Origin: Coriobacteriia bacterium
GTDB taxonomy: Bacteria; Actinomycetota; Coriobacteriia; Coriobacteriales; QAMH01
Reading direction: 5' to 3'
Assembly: GCA_900756605.1 (NCBI GenBank)
Contig: CAAEKX010000146.1
Location: forward strand, 1 to 5,502
DNA length: 5,502 nt
Part shown: positions 1-5,502 of the stretch, piece after piece
Layout of the letters: each line of letters starts with the position of its first letter
How positions within the stretch are numbered: position 1 is the stretch's first letter
Translations under genes and position numbers: made by a program
The notes under the pieces: model-generated
The model's input: only the letters and a program-made list of their open reading frames with translations
Database searches by the model: none
What the model was told of the DNA's origin: nothing

Positions 1-2
1 CC

Positions 3-302
3 AAGGGCCATGGACGCGATGACGAACGTGCGCGCGTCATATCGGAGTTCGGCGGCAGCGCGTTCCGCGTCGAAGGACATAGCGCAATCGAGCGATCCTA
101 CGGCTACGACAATCATGAGGATGCGGAAGAATTCGCCACTGCCGTCAAGCATGGGCTCGAGGAGGCCAATGCGCTTGAAGCCGCGGGCCTTTCCGGTTAC
201 GTCTACACGCAGCTTACGGATGTCGAGGAAGAGGTCAACGGACTCATCACCTATGACCGGCGCATCGTGAAGGCAAGGCTCGCATCCGTTGACGAGGCGT
301 AA
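3..302 (+). CDS. Glycoside hydrolase family 2 enzyme, C-terminal fragment (5' end outside the window)
   Basis: This is the open end of a gene that enters from the left. The frame starting at base 3 runs 99 codons to TAA at 300-302. The translation carries hallmarks of the C-terminal part of the GH2 catalytic barrel (beta-galactosidase / beta-glucuronidase superfamily). An I-S-E-F-G-G motif has its Glu codon at 45-47, matching the family's catalytic nucleophile in S-E-[FY]-G. A Y-G-Y follows, and then the segment GYVYTQLTDVEEEVNGL near the C-terminus, typical of GH2 proteins annotated as sugar-binding or beta-galactosidase-like. Such enzymes cleave beta-linked sugars from glycans with retention of configuration. 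Substrate cannot be told because the N-terminal jelly-roll domain and acid/base residue are outside. No signal peptide can be assessed. The intact C-terminal motif and stop suggest a functional gene. Family is fairly sure; specificity is unknown. Confidence 0.85.
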   Translation, partial: KGHGRDDERARVISEFGGSAFRVEGHSAIERSYGYDNHEDAEEFATAVKHGLEEANALEAAGLSGYVYTQLTDVEEEVNGLITYDRRIVKARLASVDEA

Positions 303-323
303 CGTTTCGAACCCGAATCTTGG

Positions 324-336
324 CTACCATAGGTAG
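324..336. promoter_or_regulatory. Small dyad (possible operator) in the gap before the MFS-CBS gene
   Basis: CTACC and GGTAG form a perfect 5-base inverted repeat around ATA. It lies in the 78-base gap between the hydrolase stop and the transporter start, 44 bases before the ATG. It is the only clear symmetry in the gap. It is too short and has no T-run, so it is unlikely to be a terminator; an operator is the better reading. I see no convincing -35/-10 pair around it, so a promoter here is only inferred, and read-through from the hydrolase gene is equally possible. Confidence 0.25.
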
Positions 337-380
337 ACACAATCCAATTTAGACGAATAGCAACGAAGGGCTGATGAAGC

Positions 381-2381
381 ATGGCACTGGGTGTGAGCAG
401 AAGAGACATGGTAATGATTGGCGTGCTGCTGGCGGGCACGCTGCTGGCGGTTCTTAATCAGACCTTGCTCTCCCCTGCGCTTCCCGCCATCATGGCAAGC
501 CTCTCGGTCGATGCGACCACCGTGCAGTGGCTCACGAGCGGTTACTCCCTCGTCGAGGCCGTCATCATCCCGCTATCGGCTTTCCTCATCGGACGCTTCA
601 CGACCCGTCAGCTCTTCAACACGGGGTTCGTCATCTTCGCCATCGGCAGCCTCGCCGCCGCACTTGCCCCCAACTTCTGGGTGCTGCTGCTCGGTCGCGT
701 GCTGCAAGCCACGTGCACGGGCATGGTCATGCCCATGGTGTTCACGGTGATCTTGCTCGTCTTCCCTCGCGAAAAACGCGGCACTGCCATGGGTGCCATC
801 GGGTTGATCATCGGCTTTGCCCCGGCCATCGGCCCCTCGGTTGCAGGCTTGCTCGTCGACTCGGTTGGTTGGCGCTGGCTGTTCGGCATCGTCACGATCC
901 TGACCGTCGTCGTCCTCGTGCTCTCGCTCGTGTTGCTGCGTAACTACGGCGACTTCAAGCGCACGAGCTTCGACCCTCTCTCCGTCCTGCTCTCCTCCGC
1001 GGGTCTCATCTGCCTGCTCTATGGCCTCTCGACCTTCTCCTCGAGCGATAACCTCCTCGTGACGGGCGCGCTCATCATCGTCGGCCTTGTGCTCGTGGGC
1101 CTCTTCGTGCGCCGCCAGCTCAAGCTGCCCGTCCCGATGCTCAAGGTCGACATCCTCAAGACGCGCAAGTACGCGACGACCGTCATCATCATCGTCATCG
1201 TGCAGGCCGCCCTCATGGGCACGGGCGTCATCACGCCGCTGTATATCCAGGGTGTCTGCGGCTACTCGGCCACGATGTCGGGTGTCGCCATGCTACCCGG
1301 TGCGGTCATCGGTGCCTTCATGGGTCTCGTGAGTGGCCGCCTCTTCGATCGTTTCGGCGTGCGCAAGGTCGTCGTGCCCGGCTCCATCGTCGCGCTCTTC
1401 GGCGCTTTCTGCCTCACGCTTCTGGGTATGGATACCGACTTCATCTTCATCATGCTCGCCTACACGATTCTCACCATCGGCCTGCAGTTCACGATGACCC
1501 CGCTCAACACCTGGGGCGTCAACTCGCTGCCCAACGACGTCATCCAGCACGCGCAGGGCCTGTCCAACACGCTCAACCAGGTTGCCGCCTCGCTCGGCAC
1601 GGCCGTTCTCGTGTCCATCTCGGCGCTCGCGCCCGTCTTCGCGCCTGATGCCGTGGGCATCGAGCAGATGTTCATCGGCGACCACATGGCGTTTACCACT
1701 ACGGCGGCGATCATGGTCATCGCCGTACTCGTCATCCTCTTCTTCGTGCGTGACAAGGCGAGGGAGAAGGGCGCCGTGGAAATCGAGGCACAGGCAGCCG
1801 GCGAGGAGACCGTCGATTATGCGGCCGGCTTTGACGGCGTGACGGTGGATGCCACGGCAAACGAGAACATCGCGGCCGAGGTTGGCAGTGACGCCTCCGG
1901 AGAGATGCAATATCACGTCTCGGACGCCATGAACCGCAATCCCCTTGCCGTCCTCGCCGGTACGACCATGGACGATGTCATCGAGTTCATGGCGGCACAT
2001 GACGCGAGCGGCTTGCCCGTCATCGACGAAAACGGCAAGCTCGTCGGCTTCATTTCCGATGGCGATGTGGCCTCCTACCTTGGCAGCAACGACATCTCGT
2101 TGCTCGATTCGACGCTCAACATCTACCGTTTCGAGGATGACACCGCGCTCACCTCGCGCTTGGTCGACCTGCTCAACCTCGACGTCATGGACATCGCGAC
2201 AAAACGCGTCATCTCCGTGCACGAGGACACGCCGCTCGACAAGGCAGTCCACACGCTCTCTGAAAAGCGCATCAAGAAGATGCCCGTCATAGACGGGGAA
2301 GGTAGGCTCGTGGGGGCCCTGAGCCGCCGCAACGTCATGCACGCCATCGCCGGCGCAATCAGCGAGCTCAAGAGCAAGTAA
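381..2381 (+). CDS. DHA2-family (EmrB/LmrB-like) MFS efflux transporter fused to a C-terminal CBS domain pair
   Basis: A 666-residue inner-membrane protein. Residues 10-456 give about 14 hydrophobic helices, the DHA2 drug:H+ antiporter topology. TM1 has the LmrB-type NQTLL...ALP motif at 26-35. Antiporter motif C (FAPAIGP, 146-152) lies in TM5. A motif A-like G-R-L-F-D-R-F-G is at 319-326. Family members export drugs or lipophilic compounds using the proton gradient. After an acidic linker (about 461-510) come two CBS domains, about 511-570 and 601-660. Each contains LPVID or MPVID followed by a G-x-x-S turn. CBS pairs usually bind AMP, ATP or related ligands and regulate the attached protein, so nucleotide-controlled export is inferred. 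The second domain has Asn651 where the ribose-binding Asp is usual; the first keeps Asp562. The ATG is preceded by GAAGGG at 365-370, a rather long 10-base spacing; Met10 (base 408) is a less likely start. Substrate is unknown. Confidence 0.93.
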   Translation: MALGVSRRDMVMIGVLLAGTLLAVLNQTLLSPALPAIMASLSVDATTVQWLTSGYSLVEAVIIPLSAFLIGRFTTRQLFNTGFVIFAIGSLAAALAPNFWVLLLGRVLQATCTGMVMPMVFTVILLVFPREKRGTAMGAIGLIIGFAPAIGPSVAGLLVDSVGWRWLFGIVTILTVVVLVLSLVLLRNYGDFKRTSFDPLSVLLSSAGLICLLYGLSTFSSSDNLLVTGALIIVGLVLVGLFVRRQLKLPVPMLKVDILKTRKYATTVIIIVIVQAALMGTGVITPLYIQGVCGYSATMSGVAMLPGAVIGAFMGLVSGRLFDRFGVRKVVVPGSIVALFGAFCLTLLGMDTDFIFIMLAYTILTIGLQFTMTPLNTWGVNSLPNDVIQHAQGLSNTLNQVAASLGTAVLVSISALAPVFAPDAVGIEQMFIGDHMAFTTTAAIMVIAVLVILFFVRDKAREKGAVEIEAQAAGEETVDYAAGFDGVTVDATANENIAAEVGSDASGEMQYHVSDAMNRNPLAVLAGTTMDDVIEFMAAHDASGLPVIDENGKLVGFISDGDVASYLGSNDISLLDSTLNIYRFEDDTALTSRLVDLLNLDVMDIATKRVISVHEDTPLDKAVHTLSEKRIKKMPVIDGEGRLVGALSRRNVMHAIAGAISELKSK

Positions 2382-2425
2382 GGAATGACAAGGGGGGGTC
2401 TGGCGGCCCCTCCGGTCGGAATGAC
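2382..2425. repeat. Two direct copies of GGAATGAC flanking the intergenic hairpin
   Basis: GGAATGAC occurs at 2382-2389 and again at 2418-2425 in the same orientation, on either side of the G/C-run hairpin, and together they nearly fill the 46-base gap. An 8-base match this close could be chance. The pattern of a conserved word plus a GC hairpin just after a stop codon also resembles short dispersed intergenic repeats (REP-like units) found in many bacteria. Only the repeat itself is observed; membership of a dispersed family is inference. Confidence 0.4.
2392..2413 (+). terminator. GC-rich hairpin between convergent genes, probable terminator of the MFS-CBS gene
   Basis: Bases 2392-2400 can pair with 2405-2413 around a TGGC loop. 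This gives a 9-base-pair stem with two G-U wobbles in the plus-strand RNA, starting 10 bases after the transporter stop. In the minus-strand RNA those wobbles become A-C mismatches, so the hairpin favours plus-strand transcripts. No T-tract follows on the plus strand. On the minus strand a short T-containing stretch (TTGTCATT) follows, so weak bidirectional function is possible. Placement between two convergent stops supports a termination or transcript-end role, but without a T-run it is not a canonical intrinsic terminator. Confidence 0.45.
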
Positions 2426-2427
2426 GC

Positions 2428-4716
2428 CTACCGGAAGCGCTTGAGCAGCAACGAGTTGCAGACGACGCTCACGCTCGATAGCGCCATCGCCGCACCCGCC
2501 AACGCCGGTGCCAGGATACCCACGGCAGCCAGCGGAATCATGATGCAGTTGTAGATAAGGGCCCAGAAGAGGTTCTGGCGTATCTTGCGCATGGTCGCCT
2601 TGGAGAGACGCAGCGCCACGACCAGATCACTCAGACGATTGCGCATGAGCACGACGCTGCCTGCATCCAAGGCCACGTCCGTGCCCGATGCCATGGCGAT
2701 GCCCACGTCTGCCGCGGCAAGCGCAGGTGCGTCGTTGATGCCGTCGCCGACAAATGCGACGATGTTCTTTGCCTCGGCGTCTTGCGCCTTCTTCGAAGCC
2801 GCTTCGAGCATGCGCACGTCTTCGGCAGATTTCACTTCGAGTACGCGATCGGCCTTTTCAAGCGGCTTGACCCCCGCAAAGACATGGGCATCCGCGATGC
2901 CGACTTCGGAGGCAACAAGCCTCGCGGTCTTCTCGTTGTCACCCGTCACCATATACGAAGCGATGTCGAAATCCTTCATGAGGGCATGTACCGTAGAAGC
3001 CGCATCCGGTTTCGGCTCGTCTTTGAATTGGATGTATCCCATAGGCTCGTCATCGACGCTGACGAGAACGCCCGACCCCGCACCTTGCAGCACAACGCTC
3101 GTGCCGACAAAGACGTCATGCCCGTCGACCTTTCCCCTCACGCCCTCGCCGATGACGGCTTTGAAGCCGGTGACTTCGGGAAGGTCGCCAATACCTCGCA
3201 TGGCGGCATAGGAGACAATGGCATGGGCAAGCGGATGCTCGCTTTTCGATTCAACCGCAGCCGCCATGACCAGTGCCTCGTCTGCGACATCGCATGCGAC
3301 AACAGTGGGCTCACCCCTGGTAATGGTGCCGGTCTTGTCGAAGACCATGGCCGAGAGCTTCACGAGCATCTCGAGCACGGAGCCGTCCTTGATCAGAATG
3401 CCAAGCTGGGCGCCCTTTCCCATACCCACCATGAGGGCAGTCGGCGTGGCAAGGCCCAGCGCGCAGGGACACGCCACGCAGATGACCGCGATGGCCGGCA
3501 TCAACGCTTGCTGCAGGCGATGGGACGCCACGTCGGGCTCTACGAAGAAGAACCAGATGCAGAAGACGCAAAGCGCGATGATCAAGATGGCCGGCACGAA
3601 GATCGATGCGATCTTGTCCGCAATGCGCTGGATGGGGGCTTTCGAGCCCTGGGCATCCTCGACCGCACGCACAATGCGTGCCAACGTGGAATCCGCGCCC
3701 ACGCGAAGGGCGCGTACGGTGACGGATCCCGTGGTGTTCTGCGAGCCTCCCGTAACCGCGTCTCCCTCGCCCTTGACGACGGGAAGGGCCTCTCCCGTGA
3801 GCATGGATTCGTCGACTTCGGTCGATCCTTCGATCACGACGCCATCGACTGGCATCTTCTCGCCGGGAAAGACGATGACGGTATCGCCTGCGGCAACCTG
3901 TGCCAGGGGAATCTCCTCCTCTTTGCCGCTGCGAATGACTCGAGCGGTGGGTGGGGTGAGGTTCATGAGGGCCTCGATCGCCTGGTTGGTGGCTCCCTTC
4001 GCCCTTCCCTCGAGGATCTTTCCCAACAAGACGAACGTAATGAGCATGGCACAGGTCTCGAAGTACGGCATACCATCGTTTATCTCCATGGCAGCACTTC
4101 CAGGTCCCCAGTCGTTAGTGATGGCCGGCAGAAACGTGATGTAGACGGAAAACGCGAACGCGATGGTGGTACCCAGGGCGACCAGCACGTCCATATTGGC
4201 GGAGCCGCCCCTAAGCGACCCCCATGCGCCTTTGTAGAATCGTGCGCCACAGCAGAACTGCACGGGAATCGTGAGCACCATGAGCAAGAGATTGCAGGCA
4301 AACATCGATTGGGCATGTGTAGGATCTGCAACGAAGATTCCCGCAAGCGCGTCTCCCACGCCCATGTGCCACCCGGGAAGCATTCCGATGCAAAAGACGA
4401 CGACGGTAAAGACGCATGCCGTCACGAAGACCCTCGTGTCCCGTTTCGCACGCGCCATCTCTTTCGCACGGCGCTTCTCGTCCACGAGAGGGGCATCTTC
4501 GGGGATGATCTCGGCAGTGAACGAGAGGTTGTCGAACACGGCAAGCATGTCGTCTACGCTTGCTTGCGAGGGATCGAACGTGACCTTGCCCGTGTTGTTT
4601 GCCAAATTGACCGCGACATCAACCACCCCGGGAGTCGCACGATAGTGCTTTTCGATGTTGGCCGCGCAGTTCGCGCAATGCATTCCATCGATAGCCAGGC
4701 GTACGGTGCTTTGCAT
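2428..4716 (-). CDS. copA: Copper(I)-translocating P1B-1-type ATPase (CopA family)
   Basis: A 762-residue membrane pump that uses ATP to export Cu+ from the cytoplasm. All the family landmarks are present in order. One N-terminal heavy-metal-associated domain has GMHCANC at 11-17. Eight predicted helices carry the CPC metal site at 416-418. The actuator T-G-E is at 307-309. The phosphorylation motif DKTGT has Asp460. The nucleotide-domain SEHP is at 492-495, TGDN at 591-594 and GDGINDAP at 657-664. Tyr722-Asn723 in TM7 and Met744 with Ser747-Ser748 in TM8 complete the Cu+ signature and argue against Zn/Cd pumps. Unusually, the stretch between P618-x-x-K621 and the GDGIND motif is about 18 residues longer than in the CopA proteins I know, and is rich in Lys, Glu and Ala. 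The ATG at 4714-4716 has AAAGGGGG (minus strand, 4722-4729) five bases upstream. No CopZ or CsoR/CueR/CopY gene is in view. Confidence 0.96.
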   Translation of the reverse strand: MQSTVRLAIDGMHCANCAANIEKHYRATPGVVDVAVNLANNTGKVTFDPSQASVDDMLAVFDNLSFTAEIIPEDAPLVDEKRRAKEMARAKRDTRVFVTACVFTVVVFCIGMLPGWHMGVGDALAGIFVADPTHAQSMFACNLLLMVLTIPVQFCCGARFYKGAWGSLRGGSANMDVLVALGTTIAFAFSVYITFLPAITNDWGPGSAAMEINDGMPYFETCAMLITFVLLGKILEGRAKGATNQAIEALMNLTPPTARVIRSGKEEEIPLAQVAAGDTVIVFPGEKMPVDGVVIEGSTEVDESMLTGEALPVVKGEGDAVTGGSQNTTGSVTVRALRVGADSTLARIVRAVEDAQGSKAPIQRIADKIASIFVPAILIIALCVFCIWFFFVEPDVASHRLQQALMPAIAVICVACPCALGLATPTALMVGMGKGAQLGILIKDGSVLEMLVKLSAMVFDKTGTITRGEPTVVACDVADEALVMAAAVESKSEHPLAHAIVSYAAMRGIGDLPEVTGFKAVIGEGVRGKVDGHDVFVGTSVVLQGAGSGVLVSVDDEPMGYIQFKDEPKPDAASTVHALMKDFDIASYMVTGDNEKTARLVASEVGIADAHVFAGVKPLEKADRVLEVKSAEDVRMLEAASKKAQDAEAKNIVAFVGDGINDAPALAAADVGIAMASGTDVALDAGSVVLMRNRLSDLVVALRLSKATMRKIRQNLFWALIYNCIMIPLAAVGILAPALAGAAMALSSVSVVCNSLLLKRFR

Positions 4717-4729
4717 GAACGCCCCCTTT

Positions 4730-4787
4730 CGCGTCTTTTCTCTATAATCCTGAGCTTAGCATAAAGAATTCGACACATGAAAGAAAA
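4730..4787 (-). promoter_or_regulatory. Presumed copA promoter region
   Basis: This AT-rich stretch lies between the upstream gene's terminator and the copA ribosome binding site. Because that terminator should stop read-through, copA most likely starts its own transcript here. On the minus strand, TATAGA (4741-4746) and TATGCT (further upstream, about 4757-4762) are candidate -10 boxes. Neither has a good TTGACA-like -35 at the right distance, which would fit activator-dependent expression. I do not see a recognisable CueR, CsoR or CopY operator, so copper control is an inference from gene function only. Confidence 0.35.
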
Positions 4788-4818
4788 CAGGGTGGCTCCC
4801 CCATGGGGAACCACCCTG
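4780..4818 (-). terminator. Strong intrinsic terminator of the DUF1269-like gene
   Basis: On the minus strand, CAGGGTGG pairs with CCACCCTG (8 base pairs, 4811-4818 with 4788-4795). After one mismatch (4810/4796) five more pairs follow (4805-4809 with 4797-4801), closing on a 3-base loop. The stem is followed at once by TTTTCTTT (4787-4780). Stem plus T-run is a textbook rho-independent terminator. It starts about 21 bases after the stop codon at 4840-4842. There is no T-run on the plus strand, so it acts on minus-strand transcripts only and insulates copA from the gene upstream. Confidence 0.9.
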
Positions 4819-4839
4819 GAATTGTCGCAGATGCCTGCC

Positions 4840-5454
4840 TTACAGGCTCTTCTTGAAGTCCTCGAACTTCTGCTTGATCTCGGCACGCTTCTTCTCGATG
4901 GCTTCATGACGATCGGCCTTGCGCTGGGCGCGAATCTTTTCACGAGCCTGCTTGGCCAAGTCCTCCTGGATTTGCTCGGCCTGATCGACCTCATCGGCGA
5001 TCTCTGCGGCATCCCAGTGCATGACCGCGCAGTCCATGCCCTCGAACTGCATGTCGAAATCCGCGGAATCGTCCTCTTGCACGAGCGCGATGAGGGCCGT
5101 CTGCCCCGGAAGCAGCGAACGACTGCTGTAGGCGAGCAGCGAGGTGTTGTCCGCAGCATCGCTCTCGTCGACGAGGCTTCCCGCGAGCAAGCCCACGCCA
5201 CCGCCGAGCAGGATGCCGATGGGGCCTCCGAGTATGCCCACGGCTGCTCCGAGCAAGCCGCCCATCCACGTGTCGTCCGTCGTGTCCTGGCCCGAATCGA
5301 ACCCGTCCTTGGGAACGACGTTTCCATCGACGTTCTTCACGATAACCATCTGGAGAATCGTGTAAGACGATGTGACCGGCTTGTTCTTGAGGTGGGAAAA
5401 CGCCTCGTATGCCTGGCTCTCGACCGGGAAAGTTACCATCGTTACGTATTCCAT
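4840..5454 (-). CDS. DUF1269-like protein with glycine zipper and C-terminal coiled coil, function unknown
   Basis: A 204-residue protein. Residues 1-60 form a small alpha/beta-looking domain with no signal peptide. Residues 64-95 are a Gly-rich hydrophobic hairpin (repeated G-x3-G spacing, with a central GGPIG at 76-80) that can insert into or associate with a membrane. Residues 96-150 continue as a soluble domain with a L-P-G-Q-T-A-L-I-A-L stretch (115-124). About 154-204 is a highly charged helix rich in Glu, Lys, Gln and Arg, probably a coiled coil. The order of an N-terminal domain, a Gly-rich hairpin and an L-x-P-G-x-[ST]-A-L stretch resembles DUF1269 proteins, sometimes described as stress-associated membrane proteins; the charged tail looks like an extension. 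The ATG at 5452-5454 is preceded by TAGGAG (minus strand, 5462-5467) with 7-base spacing. A strong terminator follows the gene. Biochemical role is unknown and no partner is obvious. Confidence 0.85.
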   Translation of the reverse strand: MEYVTMVTFPVESQAYEAFSHLKNKPVTSSYTILQMVIVKNVDGNVVPKDGFDSGQDTTDDTWMGGLLGAAVGILGGPIGILLGGGVGLLAGSLVDESDAADNTSLLAYSSRSLLPGQTALIALVQEDDSADFDMQFEGMDCAVMHWDAAEIADEVDQAEQIQEDLAKQAREKIRAQRKADRHEAIEKKRAEIKQKFEDFKKSL

Positions 5455-5495
5455 GGCATAGCTCCTATTCTTTGCTGCACAAATTGCATGTTACT

Positions 5496-5501
5496 AGTAT
5501 A
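5496..5501 (-). promoter_or_regulatory. Candidate -10 box of the DUF1269-like gene
   Basis: On the minus strand, TATACT differs from the sigma-70-type TATAAT consensus at one base. It would place the transcription start near 5489, giving a leader of about 35 bases that includes the TAGGAG ribosome binding site. The -35 region lies beyond the window, so the promoter cannot be fully judged. Confidence 0.45.
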
Positions 5502-5502
5502 C

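Noticed and set aside
10..270. An 86-codon plus-strand frame overlapping the hydrolase fragment
   Set aside because: The frame beginning at base 3 reads clear GH2 motifs to a stop at 302; this one reads low-complexity Arg/Ser-rich sequence.
303..380. A possible terminator for the hydrolase gene
   Set aside because: The only inverted repeats are 4-5 bases long and no T-run follows, so termination in this gap is not supported.
1293..2342. A 349-codon open frame on the minus strand opposite the transporter-CBS gene
   Set aside because: It mirrors the codon bias of the real gene, has no recognisable domain, and its composition (His, Arg, Asp, Glu, Val) is typical of an antisense shadow.
2782..4764. 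A 660-codon open frame on the plus strand opposite copA
   Set aside because: It is antisense to a gene with every P1B-1 ATPase motif. Its translation is rich in Arg, His, Asp and Gly with no recognisable domain, as expected from the reverse frame of a GC-rich gene.
4554..5327. A 257-codon minus-strand frame spanning the end of the DUF1269-like gene, the gap and the start of copA
   Set aside because: It crosses a strong terminator and both flanking genes in another frame, is dominated by Arg and Ser, and has no domain. It is a frame-shifted shadow.
5471..5490. TGCA-CAAAT-TGCA half-symmetry near the right edge as an operator
   Set aside because: TGCA is itself a palindrome, so two copies 5 bases apart are weak evidence, and nothing ties them to a known regulator.

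Overview
The window is moderately GC-rich (by eye near 60 %) with tightly packed bacterial genes. Codon use and gene content (an LmrB/EmrB-type transporter carrying CBS domains, and a Gram-positive-style single-HMA copper ATPase) suggest a high-GC Gram-positive. A gut-type actinobacterium of the Coriobacteriia is my best guess, but it rests on general resemblance only. I see no rRNA, tRNA, CRISPR array, insertion sequence or phage gene.

Layout from left to right: (1) on the plus strand, the last 99 codons of a glycoside hydrolase family 2 enzyme, including the probable catalytic nucleophile; (2) a 78-base gap with a small dyad; (3) on the plus strand, a 666-residue protein joining a 14-helix DHA2-type major facilitator transporter to a C-terminal pair of CBS domains; (4) a 46-base gap between convergent genes, with a GC-rich hairpin flanked by two direct copies of an 8-base word; (5) on the minus strand, a copper(I)-exporting P1B-1 ATPase (CopA type) with an unusual charged insertion in its phosphorylation domain; (6) a 123-base gap with a strong intrinsic terminator for the gene upstream and, between that terminator and the ATPase, a presumed promoter; (7) on the minus strand, a 204-residue DUF1269-like protein with a glycine zipper and a C-terminal coiled coil; (8) its ribosome binding site and a good -10 box at the right edge.

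The genes do not form one obvious pathway. The hydrolase and the transporter share a strand and could be co-transcribed, but the transporter looks like a drug or lipid exporter rather than a sugar importer. The ATPase and the DUF1269-like gene share a strand but are separated by an intrinsic terminator, so they are probably separate transcription units. The most interesting item is the transporter-CBS fusion, which suggests efflux gated by an adenine nucleotide or similar ligand. I found no convincing evidence of a wholly new multi-gene system.
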